From the NCBI GenBank assembly GCA_964549595.1, contig CAZJWK010000001.1, forward strand, positions 1-64,000: a stretch of DNA of 64,000 bases, given 5' to 3'. Under the pieces are notes generated by a model. It was not told the origin of the DNA and did no database searches. It worked only from the letters and a program-made list of their open reading frames with translations. Shown one piece after another: positions 7,340-16,843 of the stretch. The translations under genes and the position numbers were made by a program. This DNA comes from CAZQQN01 sp964549595. GTDB lineage: Bacteria > Bacteroidota > Bacteroidia > CAILMK01 > CAYYUA01. How positions within the stretch are numbered: position 1 is the stretch's first letter; every line of letters starts with the position of its first letter.

Positions 7340-9682
7340 TTAAAATTGGTAATTTACCGAAAGGTTTGGCAGAATGGGTAATTGGTTAATCCTTTCGAAC
7401 CTGACCCGGTCAAAATAAAAAATATTTTTCCGGTTATACACATTTATCACATTGGCAGTGATTTCGAGCCTTTGGTGAGGGCCCAATTGCCAATATTTTT
7501 TAGCCGAAATATCAAATCGGTGGTAAGGCGGCAGTCTGCCTTTATTCCGCTCCCCGTAAACAATACCCAAATTTCCGTTGGCCTTTCTTAAATCTGTATT
7601 CAGACCACGGTCCGAAAACCTGTGGTTTTCGTAAAATCCTTTTGTTTTGGTGAAAGGGAATCCGGAACCCAGATTCCACCTAACGGAAACCTCCCAGGTT
7701 TTCCGGGGGCCGAAAGTGTAAGTTCCCATAATATTCAGGTTATGCCGGCGATCCCAATGGGGATCATATTCGACTTGCCCGTCATAACGCTCATTGAAGC
7801 CCAGGGAATAAACCACCCAAAAGTAAAAAGGGGATTTATCATACTTGGCATTAAAATCCAACCCGTAAGCTTTGCCGGTTTCCTTGATAAAATCCTCCCT
7901 CAATCGAGCGGGTTTATCCTGATTTTCGGGTCTGTCTTCAAAAATTTTATTTCGGTTGATATCGGTCAGTTGGTTAAAATCCTTGAAGTAACCTTCCAAC
8001 TCCAAGGTAATGCTTTTGTTAATGTCCGCCTCAAAACCGGCTATGGCATGACGAGCCGTTTGTAAACGGGAATCAATGGATTCTCCGTCAAAGGTTTCAG
8101 GCAGATCATTGGGAGCGGACAAAAAGCCATAAAATAAATTCACGACATCCTTGTCCGAACGGGCACTCATTAGGTTTTGAGAATAAAGTCCGCCGGCTAC
8201 TTTAGCCCTTAAATGATCATTAATATTGTATTTAGCCCCAAGGCGGGGTTCAAGGAAAAATTCCTGAACAGAAGCATAATACTGAAGCCTCAAACTGGGG
8301 TCCAGCACAAAATCTCCTAATACTTTTTTGTACCGGGCATAGCCAGCTATTTGTGTCGTGAATTCTGTTTGATCCAGTTTCCGTCCAACAGAATTAAAGT
8401 ACTGGTATTGGGTTTTAAACCCACTAATGTCAAAACCATATTTAATCTTATCGTCATCCGGATTATACTTGAAATCCAAACCCGCTTCAAAACCGTTGAT
8501 AAAGCTAAAACGGGGGTTTTCATCCGGTCTGTCCTCGGTAATTTCATAATCGGAATAAGCAAAGTTACCGGTTATAGTACTTGAGGATTGGGAAGGCAAA
8601 AGCAAAAATTGGGTTCCGACCCCTGTGGCATTCCAATCATAAGTAGCAGTATTCCGGTAATTAACCTTGTCATTGAAGTTAAAACCAAAAACCTTGGCGT
8701 TACTACCATCAGAACCTGTAAAAGTCACTTTCCCGTAAAAGTCCTGAAATTGGTAAGGAAGACCATCATTTTCCACATAATTATAAAGCACAGGGGATGT
8801 TTTATCCAGGTAAGAAATACGGGAATTAAAAAGAAATGAAATGCCTCCTTCATCCTGGTTATAGCGCTTGATGGGGCCTTCTAACTGTATTTTTGAAGTA
8901 AAAGGGCTGCCTGAAACTTCGCCGCTTATAAATTTTTTATTGCCATCCTTGGTTTGTACGTCCATTATGGCTGATATACGATTTCCATATTCGGCATTGA
9001 AACCTCCTGTGTAAACATCAATGTTCCTGACATAGTCCATATCAAAGACCGAAAATAACCCAATGGAATGGAAAGGATTGTAGATCGTCATTCCATCCAT
9101 TACCACCTTATTTTGAACCGGTGTTCCGCCACGGATATAAAAATTACCTCCCTGGTCACCCGTGAACGTAACACCCGGCATAACCTGTAAGTATTGAGCA
9201 AAATCGGGTTGACCTCCAATAGCAGGTATTTTACTCACTTCTTTGGGGTTTACTTTGGACTCACTGACGTTAACGGTCTTTTCCTTTTTAAACCGATTAT
9301 CCCAAACCTCCACTTCATCAATCTTAATGGTGGTTCTTTTAATAAAAAGGTTCACATTTTGAATTTTGCCTTTTTGAACTTCCACCGCTTTTTTTGCCGT
9401 ATCAAAACCTACATGTGTGCATAAGAGGGTATAAGTACCAGCAGGGAGATTTTCAATGGAATAGAAACCGTTTTCATCGGTTGTAGTGCCTTTGTCCGTT
9501 CCCTTTATGATGACATTGGTAAAAAGGATAGGATCACCGGAAGTTTCATTGTAAACAAAACCACGGATTTCCCCGCTTTTCTGCGCTTTTACAGCGCTAA
9601 TTCCCGTAAAAAAGCAGATACAAATGCTTACATAAAACAGCTTATAGAGGCATTTCAACTTAATTGGCCTTTGGTTCAACAT
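7340..9682 (-). CDS. TonB-dependent outer-membrane receptor with N-terminal CarboxypepD_reg-like domain
   Basis: 780 aa from the ATG at 9682; an in-frame ATG at 9724 would add 14 residues. A signal peptide (core LFYVSICICFFTGISAVKAQ) is followed by a beta-sandwich domain of about 80 residues (GEIRGFVYNETSGDPILF, GTTTDENGFYSIENLPAGTY), the plug (VMPGVTFTGDQGGNFYIRGG, VVMDGMTIYNPFHSIG) and a beta-barrel ending in aromatic residues (LSVNYQF). The length is usual for a receptor importing a small ligand. No SusD partner is adjacent, so it is not a standard polysaccharide-utilisation pair. The ligand is unknown: siderophore, metal complex or peptide are all possible. No cobalamin riboswitch is present upstream, which argues against a BtuB role. 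Confidence 0.88.
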   Translation of the reverse strand: MLNQRPIKLKCLYKLFYVSICICFFTGISAVKAQKSGEIRGFVYNETSGDPILFTNVIIKGTDKGTTTDENGFYSIENLPAGTYTLLCTHVGFDTAKKAVEVQKGKIQNVNLFIKRTTIKIDEVEVWDNRFKKEKTVNVSESKVNPKEVSKIPAIGGQPDFAQYLQVMPGVTFTGDQGGNFYIRGGTPVQNKVVMDGMTIYNPFHSIGLFSVFDMDYVRNIDVYTGGFNAEYGNRISAIMDVQTKDGNKKFISGEVSGSPFTSKIQLEGPIKRYNQDEGGISFLFNSRISYLDKTSPVLYNYVENDGLPYQFQDFYGKVTFTGSDGSNAKVFGFNFNDKVNYRNTATYDWNATGVGTQFLLLPSQSSSTITGNFAYSDYEITEDRPDENPRFSFINGFEAGLDFKYNPDDDKIKYGFDISGFKTQYQYFNSVGRKLDQTEFTTQIAGYARYKKVLGDFVLDPSLRLQYYASVQEFFLEPRLGAKYNINDHLRAKVAGGLYSQNLMSARSDKDVVNLFYGFLSAPNDLPETFDGESIDSRLQTARHAIAGFEADINKSITLELEGYFKDFNQLTDINRNKIFEDRPENQDKPARLREDFIKETGKAYGLDFNAKYDKSPFYFWVVYSLGFNERYDGQVEYDPHWDRRHNLNIMGTYTFGPRKTWEVSVRWNLGSGFPFTKTKGFYENHRFSDRGLNTDLRKANGNLGIVYGERNKGRLPPYHRFDISAKKYWQLGPHQRLEITANVINVYNRKNIFYFDRVRFERINQLPILPNLSVNYQF

Positions 9683-9897
9683 CGCATTTTTAATGAAGCT
9701 TGCGAATTTAGAAAATAATTCCACCCGCTTTACAACTACGAGCCTTAAACGTAACCTATACGACTAAAATTGTAAAGGCGTTTTTCTCAAATTATTGAAC
9801 AGCATCACGGACCATAAAAAGAATGGGATTTTGACTAAAACAGATAAATGAGGCAAACCAATGGTTAAAAAACCAAAAAAGATTCAATGCACCCCTG

Positions 9898-9927
9898 TTG
9901 AATAAAAACGGAATAATATTAAGTTTG
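9898..9927 (+). promoter_or_regulatory. Bacteroidota-type promoter of the M1 aminopeptidase gene
   Basis: TTG at 9898-9900, a 19-base spacer, then TAAGTTTG at 9920-9927, a full match to TTG-N17-23-TAnnTTTG. The expected start of transcription is near 9933, leaving about 30 bases of leader before the ATG at 9963. Confidence 0.65.
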
Positions 9928-9962
9928 TAAAAAGGTTCTTTTTGGGAATTAACTTATTCGGT

Positions 9963-12572
9963 ATGAAGCAGCTAATCACGTTCCTATGTTGTAAAATAAT
10001 TCTTTTATCGGGCTGTTCAGTATTGGAGCAAAATCAGCCTTCTAAGCAGGAAAAAGAAAAAACGCCTTCCGAAACCCGGGAAAAAAGAACGCATAAAGCC
10101 CCTTATCAGCCAACGCCAACCAAAAAAATGGATTTGGTCCATACCAAGTTGGATGTTCAGCCCAATTGGCAAAATCAAACCCTGGATGGAAAAGCAACCC
10201 TTACTTTCACACCCCATTTTTACCCGGTGGATTCTTTTTTTATTGATGCAAAGCGCTTTGATCTAAAAAAGGTGGCTTTGGTTAAAAACCGTCAAAAAAC
10301 TACCCTTAACTACCATTACGGTGGGAAAAAACTAAAAATACATCTGCCCCGAACTTATCAGAAAAAGGATACTTTCAGAATATTCATTCGTTACAAAGCC
10401 ACCCTGAAGACTAAGGATAAAACAGAGGGTTCTGTGGCCGGTAGCCGTGGTCTCTTCTTCATAAACCCTGAAGGAAAATTGGAAGGCAAACCCCGCCAAA
10501 TCTGGACGCAAGGAGAAACCGAATACAGCTCTTATTGGTTTCCAACGCTTGACAGGCCCAATGAAAAAACAACACAGGAAATTTACATCACCGTAGACAC
10601 TCAGTTTCAAACCTTGTCCAACGGTATAAAGGTATATAGTGTCCTTAATGCCGATGGGACGCGAACGGATTATTGGAAGCAGAAGCTCCCTCACGCCCCC
10701 TATCTTTTTATGATGGCCATCGGGGATTATGCCGTAGTAAAGGATAAGTGGCGGGACAGCGTCCCGGTGAATTATTACGTAGAGCCGGAATACAAGCCTT
10801 ATGCCCGGATGATCTTTAGTAATACAAAAGAAATGATGGACCTTTACTCGAACTTATTCGGATACGATTACCCGTGGGCCAAATATTCGCAAGTGGCAGT
10901 AAGGGACTTCATCGCCACTGCCATGGAAAACACATCAGCAACCATTCATTTTTCCGGCATTCAGCAAAACAGAAGAGGATACCTTAGTCAGGATTTTGAA
11001 AGTTTGATTGCCCATGAACTCATCCATCATTGGTTCGGGAATTTGGTAACCTGTGAATCCTGGGCTAATATCGCCTTGAATGAAGCTTTTGCCACTTATG
11101 GTGAATACCTGTGGAAAGAGCATAAATATGGTAAGGCTACTGCCTCTATTGAATGGCAAAATGACAAAAAGAGGTACTTACGGGAAGCCCGTAGAAAGCA
11201 ATTGCCCTTGATTCAATTCCATTATACCCATGCCGGTAAATTATTCGATGCCCACAGGTATCAAAAAGGAGCCTGCATCCTCCATATGTTGAGAGCCTAT
11301 CTCGGGGATAAGGCTTTTTTTGCGGGGGTAGAAAAATATTTAGAACAACGGGCTTTTAAACCAGCAGAACACCACCACCTGAGACTGGCGCTTGAATCAG
11401 TCAGCGGAAAGCCCCTGAAATGGTTTTTTGACCAATGGTTCCGCTCACCCGGACACCCGGAACTGGACATAAAAAGCGACTATGACACCGCTAATAAGGA
11501 AATTCAATACATCGTTGAGCAAACACAGAATTTAAACAAATTCCCCACTTTTAAATTGCCGGTGACCGTAGCCATTTACCAGGGAGAAAAGGTAAACCGT
11601 CAAAAAATTTGGATCGAGAACCCTACAGATACCTTCCGCTTTTCTTCAGAAGGACCTCCTGAGTTGATTAATTTTGACGCTAAGCGGAATTTACTTGCGG
11701 AGAAGACCTTCCACAAATCTTTAAAAGAATGGTTTTTTCAATTCAGGAATGCCCCTTTATACCTGGATCAATATGAAGCTTTTAACCATCTATCCCGCTA
11801 TTTGGATTCAATGTCCAAAAAACAACTGAGGAATTTTCTCAACGATGCCATCAATAATCCCCACTGGCCTATTAGGAAAAAGGTTTTATCCTTAATGGAA
11901 AACTACTCCGGGAAAAGTGTAAAATCGGATTTCAGGGACTATGTATTAAATTTGGCAAAAAACGATCCTGAGCCGGATGTTCGGGCTCAGGCTTACCAAA
12001 CCCTTGCTAATGGCTTTCGGGTAAATGAACGGCTTATATCGGCTTATAAAAAAGGCTTAAAAGACAGTGCTTACCATGTGGTCAAAAATGCCTTGAAAAG
12101 CCTGGCAAGTATCAAGCCCGAAGTAGCCCTGAAAGAAGGCGAAAAGTTAAAAGATACACGGAGTGATGATGTTTTATTGACCGTAGCGGAAATGTTTGCC
12201 CAATATGGGGGGAAAGATCAAAACTCCTTTTTCCGCCATTTATTGCTTAAAAAACCGGACTGGAAGGGACGATTTCAGTTAGTGGATGATTACCTGGCAT
12301 ACTTAGAACGATTAGGGATTAGTCATTTAAGGGGAAATTTAAACGTCTTCCGGCAATTAACCCATTGGATTGCCGATGATCAAGACCGGAAGAAACTTAT
12401 CAAGGAATTGAAAATCCTTAGGAATAAGAAACAAAAAACATTGAAAAAGCTTAAAGCAAAACAAAGCAATGGTAAGGAAGAAAAATCCGACCACACCCAT
12501 AGCAGGAAATATGAAAGAAAAGCCAATTTGATAGATGCCCTTAACCAGTTGATTGAGGACTTAAAATCTTAA
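9963..12572 (+). CDS. M1-family zinc aminopeptidase, lipoprotein, with C-terminal HEAT-like repeats
   Basis: 869 aa from the ATG at 9963; a TTG at 9942 in frame is less likely because the ATG opens directly into a lipoprotein signal (lipobox LLSGC). The M1 hallmarks are intact: TAMEN, equivalent to GAMEN, at residues 319-323, the zinc motif HELIHHWFGN from residue 351, and the third ligand Glu in ALNEAFATYGEY. The protein should cleave N-terminal residues from peptides outside the cytoplasm, on the periplasmic face of a membrane. After the catalytic domains, residues from about 600 onward are helical repeats of the HEAT type, including a PDVRAQAYQTLANGF unit, and the last 60 residues are strongly charged with lysine-rich stretches. 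A good promoter precedes it. The LOG-family gene follows 33 bases later. Confidence 0.92.
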   Translation: MKQLITFLCCKIILLSGCSVLEQNQPSKQEKEKTPSETREKRTHKAPYQPTPTKKMDLVHTKLDVQPNWQNQTLDGKATLTFTPHFYPVDSFFIDAKRFDLKKVALVKNRQKTTLNYHYGGKKLKIHLPRTYQKKDTFRIFIRYKATLKTKDKTEGSVAGSRGLFFINPEGKLEGKPRQIWTQGETEYSSYWFPTLDRPNEKTTQEIYITVDTQFQTLSNGIKVYSVLNADGTRTDYWKQKLPHAPYLFMMAIGDYAVVKDKWRDSVPVNYYVEPEYKPYARMIFSNTKEMMDLYSNLFGYDYPWAKYSQVAVRDFIATAMENTSATIHFSGIQQNRRGYLSQDFESLIAHELIHHWFGNLVTCESWANIALNEAFATYGEYLWKEHKYGKATASIEWQNDKKRYLREARRKQLPLIQFHYTHAGKLFDAHRYQKGACILHMLRAYLGDKAFFAGVEKYLEQRAFKPAEHHHLRLALESVSGKPLKWFFDQWFRSPGHPELDIKSDYDTANKEIQYIVEQTQNLNKFPTFKLPVTVAIYQGEKVNRQKIWIENPTDTFRFSSEGPPELINFDAKRNLLAEKTFHKSLKEWFFQFRNAPLYLDQYEAFNHLSRYLDSMSKKQLRNFLNDAINNPHWPIRKKVLSLMENYSGKSVKSDFRDYVLNLAKNDPEPDVRAQAYQTLANGFRVNERLISAYKKGLKDSAYHVVKNALKSLASIKPEVALKEGEKLKDTRSDDVLLTVAEMFAQYGGKDQNSFFRHLLLKKPDWKGRFQLVDDYLAYLERLGISHLRGNLNVFRQLTHWIADDQDRKKLIKELKILRNKKQKTLKKLKAKQSNGKEEKSDHTHSRKYERKANLIDALNQLIEDLKS

Positions 12573-12605
12573 AAAACCATTGTTTAACCAAAAACAGTTT
12601 CCCAA

Positions 12606-13325
12606 ATGGACGAGAAATCTTTTGAAGACCACAAAATAAGAAAAGCTTTTGAAGACAAGCACTGGTCAGAAGTAAAGGCAGAATCCTCCTGGCAGATTTT
12701 TAAAATCGTAAGTGAGTTTGTGGAGGGCTTTGAAAAATTAAATAAGATAGGGCCTTGTGTTTCTATTTTTGGTTCAGCCAGAAGCGAGCCAGGTGATGAA
12801 TATTATGAAACAGCCATACAGCTTGCCAAATCACTGACCAATGAGGGATACGGAATAATAACCGGAGGAGGTCCGGGCATTATGGAAGCGGCCAATAAAG
12901 GGGCTCAAACCAATGATGGCAAATCAGTAGGATTGAATATCGATTTGCCTTTTGAGCAAGAACCCAATAAATACATTGACTCCAACAAGTTGATTAATTT
13001 CGACTACTTCTTCGTTAGAAAGGTTATGTTCGTGAAATATGCACAAGGTTTCATCGTACTTCCGGGAGGGCTGGGTACCATGGATGAACTGTTCGAAGCC
13101 ATGACCCTTATCCAGACCAAGAAAATCGGAAAATTTCCCATTATCCTGGTTAGCAGTGATTTCTGGAGTGGTTTGATTGATTGGTTGAAAGAGGCCATGC
13201 TTGAAAAAACCCAAAATATCAGTGAAGAAGACATGTTTTTATTCAAACTTGTGGATACCGTAGATGATGCCGTTAAAGAGATCAATGACTTTTATTCGAA
13301 ATACCTGCTTTCACCAAACTTTTAA
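12606..13325 (+). CDS. LOG-family Rossmann protein (cytokinin riboside 5'-monophosphate phosphoribohydrolase type)
   Basis: 239 aa. The lysine decarboxylase-like/LOG motifs are complete: GSARSEPGDEYYETA near residue 56, GGGPGIMEAANKGA at 87-100, and PGGLGTMDELFEAMT at 153-167, where the invariant Glu completes the active site of nucleoside 5'-monophosphate phosphoribohydrolases. Family TIGR00730 members hydrolyse cytokinin-type or ordinary nucleoside monophosphates to base and ribose 5-phosphate; older annotation as lysine decarboxylase is wrong. A helical N-terminal extension of about 50 residues is usual for the longer bacterial subgroup. The gene may be cotranscribed with the peptidase upstream and is convergent with purC. 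Confidence 0.85.
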   Translation: MDEKSFEDHKIRKAFEDKHWSEVKAESSWQIFKIVSEFVEGFEKLNKIGPCVSIFGSARSEPGDEYYETAIQLAKSLTNEGYGIITGGGPGIMEAANKGAQTNDGKSVGLNIDLPFEQEPNKYIDSNKLINFDYFFVRKVMFVKYAQGFIVLPGGLGTMDELFEAMTLIQTKKIGKFPIILVSSDFWSGLIDWLKEAMLEKTQNISEEDMFLFKLVDTVDDAVKEINDFYSKYLLSPNF

Positions 13326-13381
13326 AGATTAGAAGAGACCTATTTGAGATCCGGGAGTAATTAGCAACCATTTGAAAACCC

Positions 13382-14335
13382 TTAATGCCGGATCTTATTC
13401 AGGGCTTGTTCAATATTTTCTTGAATGCGTCCAAGCAGATTATTCCGGTCGGAAAAGGGAAAAGCCTCCCCGGTTACCTCTTCATAAAGCTCTATATACC
13501 GGTCTTTAATCTCTGCTACCTTGTCATCATGCATTTCAGGTATCTTCTGACCTTTCTTTCCCTGATAACCCTTTTTCATCAGCCACTCCCGGACAAATTC
13601 CTTAGAAAGCTGCTTTGGACTGCGCCCTTCGGTCAAAAGCCTTTCAAAACCATCCGCATAAAAATAGCGGGAAGAGTCGGGGGTATGAATTTCATCGATC
13701 AAAATGATTTCCCCCTCCAACAAGCCAAATTCATACTTGGTATCTGCCAATATAAGACCGCGCCCCTTGGCAAATTCCTGCCCGCGTTGATAAAGTTTCC
13801 GGGTTAATTCGGCCAGTTGGTCAAACAGTTCTGCGCTAAGCAAACCCTGCTGAATAACTTCTTCCCTCGAAATATCCTCATCATGCCCCGAAGTGGCTTT
13901 TGTGGTAGGGGTGACCAGGGGTTCAGGAAAAGGCTCAAATTGCTTCATGCCTTCAGGCAATGGGTTCCCGGAAATATGGGTAGCTCCGGCTTGATATTCC
14001 CGCCATGCATGCCCGCACAGGTACCCCCTGATAACCATCTCAATGGGTAACGGATCACATTTTTTCCCGATGGAAACTGCCGGATCAGGCACATCCAAGA
14101 GCCAATTGGGCACAATGTCTTCTGTCATCTTTAAGAATTTGGCTGCAAGAAGGTTCAGTACTTCCCCTTTATAAGGGATAGGCCGGGGTAAAATCACATC
14201 AAAAGCGGAGATGCGATCAGAAGTGACAAATACTACATACTGGCCATCGATCTCATAAACATCCCGGACCTTCCCCCTGTAAAAATGGGTCTGTCCCGGT
14301 AACTTAAAATCCGTTTCTTTAACACTTTCTTCCAT
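13382..14335 (-). CDS. purC: phosphoribosylaminoimidazole-succinocarboxamide (SAICAR) synthase
   Basis: 317 aa. It catalyses the ATP-dependent joining of CAIR and aspartate to give SAICAR in purine biosynthesis. Visible motifs are the N-terminal HFYRGKVRDVYEIDG, the SDRISAFDVILP block, the IEMVIRGYLCGHAW segment, and GLILADTKYEFG with LIDEIHTPDSSRY, all positions of ATP and CAIR contact in the family. The length matches the roughly 300-aa form found in Bacteroidota and yeast rather than the short 237-aa E. coli form. It stands alone on the minus strand, convergent with the LOG gene, with no other pur gene in the window. Confidence 0.95.
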   Translation of the reverse strand: MEESVKETDFKLPGQTHFYRGKVRDVYEIDGQYVVFVTSDRISAFDVILPRPIPYKGEVLNLLAAKFLKMTEDIVPNWLLDVPDPAVSIGKKCDPLPIEMVIRGYLCGHAWREYQAGATHISGNPLPEGMKQFEPFPEPLVTPTTKATSGHDEDISREEVIQQGLLSAELFDQLAELTRKLYQRGQEFAKGRGLILADTKYEFGLLEGEIILIDEIHTPDSSRYFYADGFERLLTEGRSPKQLSKEFVREWLMKKGYQGKKGQKIPEMHDDKVAEIKDRYIELYEEVTGEAFPFSDRNNLLGRIQENIEQALNKIRH

Positions 14336-14501
14336 GGGTCAATATTTACAAGACTAATAGGCTGATTAAGGATTAATAGCAAAAACAGCGCTTAGCCAAT
14401 AACGGAAACAAACCAAACCGAAAAGCCTCAAAAACCCGTAATGATTAAAACGCAAGCCTAATCCAGTAATAGTAACGTTTATTAAGCCCGGATTAAGGAA
14501 T

Positions 14502-15476
14502 TCATTGGCCGTTTTCCTTAGCCTTTCCTTGCTGTTCATCTTCCTCCTCATAAGCATTAATAATATCCTTAACAAGCTTATGGCGGATGACATCCTCGGC
14601 TGTTAATTTTACCGCTTCAACGCCTTCAATGTGTTTAAGGAGGTTTATGGCTTTTACCAGTCCGGAACTTTGCTTGGGTGGTAAGTCAACCTGTGTAAGG
14701 TCTCCATTGACTATAAACTTGGCATTAGGCCCCATTCTTGTTAAGAACATTTTTAACTGCATCGTTGTCGAATTCTGAGCCTCATCAAGGATGACAAAGG
14801 CATTGTCCAAAGTTCTGCCCCGCATAAAAGCCAGGGGAGCGATCTCAATTGTGCGGTCTTCAAGATAGTAATTCAGTTTGTCAGGGGGCAACATGTCGTG
14901 TAAGGCGTCATAAAGGGGTTGCAGATAAGGGTCCACTTTTTCCCTGATATCACCGGGTAAAAAACCTAAACTTTCACCAGCCTCCACAGCCGGTCTTGTC
15001 AGAATAATTTTACGGACCTCACGGTTTTTCAAAGCTTTGACCGCAATGGCAACCGCTGTGTAGGTTTTTCCCGTACCGGCCGGACCGGTAGCAAAGATCA
15101 AATCATTGTGATGGGTGGCTTGGTAAAGCCGCTGCTGATTTTCGGTCTTTGTACGAACGATCAGGCCATTATTGCCGTAGACCAGGATATCTTCTTCGCT
15201 TCCGGTCTTCACTTCTTCTTCATCACTGGTATTGAGAATTTCTGTCAACCGGTTCTCAGGTAGTTCCCGGTGTTTCATGACATATTTGGTTATGCGGTTA
15301 AGTTTGCTTTCGAATTTTTCAATTTCCTGTGCATCCCCTTTAACCCGGATTTCATTACCCCTTACATTAAGCTTCAACTTCGGGAATTCTTTTTGCATCA
15401 CTTTAAGGTTCTCATTGTTGCTTCCAAGTACCTCAACCGGGTGGATTTCTTCGAGTTTGATGTTAATTTCGCTCAA
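14502..15476 (-). CDS. PhoH-family ATPase
   Basis: 324 aa. After an N-terminal KH-like region (about 1-70: LKLNVRGNEIRVKGD) comes the P-loop domain with Walker A GPAGTGKT at residues 131-138 and Walker B AFVILDEAQN. This is the PhoH/YbeZ type, an ATPase linked to RNA metabolism and ribosome maturation, often beside ybeY; ybeY is not adjacent here. The C-terminus is a short charged tail. It is divergent from the SAM hydroxide adenosyltransferase gene with 66 bases between. Confidence 0.9.
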   Translation of the reverse strand: MSEINIKLEEIHPVEVLGSNNENLKVMQKEFPKLKLNVRGNEIRVKGDAQEIEKFESKLNRITKYVMKHRELPENRLTEILNTSDEEEVKTGSEEDILVYGNNGLIVRTKTENQQRLYQATHHNDLIFATGPAGTGKTYTAVAIAVKALKNREVRKIILTRPAVEAGESLGFLPGDIREKVDPYLQPLYDALHDMLPPDKLNYYLEDRTIEIAPLAFMRGRTLDNAFVILDEAQNSTTMQLKMFLTRMGPNAKFIVNGDLTQVDLPPKQSSGLVKAINLLKHIEGVEAVKLTAEDVIRHKLVKDIINAYEEEDEQQGKAKENGQ

Positions 15477-15513
15477 TACCGCTTCTATTTAAAATTTTAC
15501 AATAAAAACTCAA

Positions 15514-15521
15514 TACCTTTG
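15514..15521 (+). promoter_or_regulatory. -7 promoter box of the SAM hydroxide adenosyltransferase gene
   Basis: TACCTTTG matches TAnnTTTG exactly and is followed by C, as is common. It lies 21 bases before the ATG at 15543. A matching -33 TTG is not obvious. Confidence 0.5.
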
Positions 15522-15542
15522 CCTGTGAACACGGATTAGGCT

Positions 15543-16316
15543 ATGGGTATAATAACACTTACAACCGATTTGGGGTTGCGGGATTTTTATGTTCCATCGG
15601 TTAAGGGATTGATTTATGCTCGGTACCCCGATGCAAAGGTTGTGGATATTACCCATGAAGTCAAACCCTTTAACCTGGCTGAAGCCGCATTTATTTTGGG
15701 TAATGCTTTCCGGGATTTCCCCGATTTCACGATTCATCTTGTGAGTATTGAATCGGATTTCGATACGCAAGGAGAATTTGTTTTAGCCCAGGTCAACAAT
15801 CAATATTTCATTGCCAAAAATAATGGTTTGATTTCACTTATAACAGATGAACAACCCCAAAAAATCAGAAAATTAATCGAGACCGATAAAAACGCCCTGA
15901 AATTTCCCCTGAGAAATATTATGGTCGAAACAGCCATTCAACTTTTAAAGGGGTCCGGCATTGACAAAATGGGCGAACCCCTTGAGGAAATGGTGGCAAG
16001 GGCTAATTTACGCCCCATTTTATTAGAAAAGAGCATCCGTGGGGCCATTATTTATATAGATAATTTCGGCAATGCGATCACCAACATTGACCAGGGAACC
16101 CTGGAAAGGTATTCCAACCCACAAAATGCCAATATCAATTACAGCAAAAAAGATTACATAGAAGCCATTAGCCGGCACTATGAAGATGTCCCGGAAGGGG
16201 AAGCGTTGGCCCTTTTTAGCACCAGTGGCTACCTGGAGATTGCCATAAACAAAGGTAACGCCGGCCAATTATTGGGATTAAATACAGGACATACCATAAT
16301 CGTAGAATGCGAATGA
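15543..16316 (+). CDS. SAM hydroxide adenosyltransferase (DUF62 family)
   Basis: 257 aa with the DUF62/fluorinase-like fold: TTDLGLRDFYVPSVKG at the N-terminus with the conserved aspartates, VVDITHEVKPFNLAEAAFIL, an NNGLIS segment and the C-terminal FGNAITNID and GYLEIAINKGNA blocks that form the second domain. Members without the halogenase insert split S-adenosylmethionine with hydroxide to adenosine and methionine; halogenation is unlikely because the gene sits in a housekeeping setting. The physiological purpose of this reaction is not established. The following ABM gene starts 10 bases before its stop, so they are translationally coupled. Confidence 0.85.
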   Translation: MGIITLTTDLGLRDFYVPSVKGLIYARYPDAKVVDITHEVKPFNLAEAAFILGNAFRDFPDFTIHLVSIESDFDTQGEFVLAQVNNQYFIAKNNGLISLITDEQPQKIRKLIETDKNALKFPLRNIMVETAIQLLKGSGIDKMGEPLEEMVARANLRPILLEKSIRGAIIYIDNFGNAITNIDQGTLERYSNPQNANINYSKKDYIEAISRHYEDVPEGEALALFSTSGYLEIAINKGNAGQLLGLNTGHTIIVECE

Positions 16317-16606
16317 TTATCCGAGTGGTAAAAATGACTTTTCAGGAAAAGAAAGTGGACACTTTCCTTGATTTGTTTGAACAAACCAAAGACCAAATCA
16401 GGGGTTTTCCCGGCTGTAAACACCTGGAACTTTGGCAAGACACCCATGACCCACGTGTATTTTTCACTTACAGTCATTGGGAAAAACAACAAGATTTGGC
16501 TCGATACCGGGAATCACCCCTTTTCCGAACAACCTGGCAACAAACCAAAATCCTTTTCGAGGAAAAACCCCAGGCATGGTCTTTAAAACGCAAAAGCCTT
16601 TCTTAG
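16307..16606 (+). CDS. antibiotic biosynthesis monooxygenase (ABM)-domain protein
   Basis: 99 aa, one small ferredoxin-like alpha+beta domain. IIRVVKMTFQEKKVDTFL, then GFPGCKHLELWQD and RVFFTYSHWE are typical strands and helix of ABM/YgiN-like dimeric oxygenases or heme-free quinol oxidases. It overlaps the SAM hydroxide adenosyltransferase gene by 10 bases and should be made with it. The substrate is unknown. Confidence 0.75.
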   Translation: MRMIIRVVKMTFQEKKVDTFLDLFEQTKDQIRGFPGCKHLELWQDTHDPRVFFTYSHWEKQQDLARYRESPLFRTTWQQTKILFEEKPQAWSLKRKSLS

Positions 16607-16646
16607 AATCTGCGTTCGCTTATTCCCATTTAGGAGATTTTCGGAA

Positions 16647-16776
16647 TTAAACTTCGCTCAGTCTTTTAAGCCAATCGGTTTCGTTCATGCCAATTTGCAA
16701 CAGTTTACTTCCTATCATTGATTCATGTCCTTTTTTACCGGGCCTAAAAAAACATAATGCGCTTTAAACCCTTCAA
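16647..16776 (-). pseudogene. possible decayed C-terminal coding fragment
   Basis: On the minus strand one frame gives EGFKAHYVFLGP and another, shifted next to a run of seven Ts, gives GKKGHESMIGSKLLQIGMNE up to TDWLKRLSEV and a stop at 16647-16649. Both pieces read like natural protein but neither has a start and they are in different phases. It could be the frameshifted remains of a gene whose family I do not recognise, or chance. Confidence 0.25.
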
Positions 16777-16825
16777 AAGAAAATACCCTATATCAGGATT
16801 ATAAGGAAATTCGGCCCAAACAGGC

Positions 16826-16833
16826 TAACTTTG
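16826..16833 (+). promoter_or_regulatory. -7 promoter box of pdxJ
   Basis: TAACTTTG matches TAnnTTTG exactly and lies only 10 bases before the pdxJ ATG at 16844, so the transcript would have an almost absent leader. No clear -33 TTG is seen. Confidence 0.5.
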
Positions 16834-16843
16834 AAAAAAAATC

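Noticed and set aside
7340..9682. Reading the TonB-dependent receptor as the B12 importer linked to the metE riboswitch
   Set aside because: It has no riboswitch of its own, is 32 kb away and shows no BtuB-specific feature.
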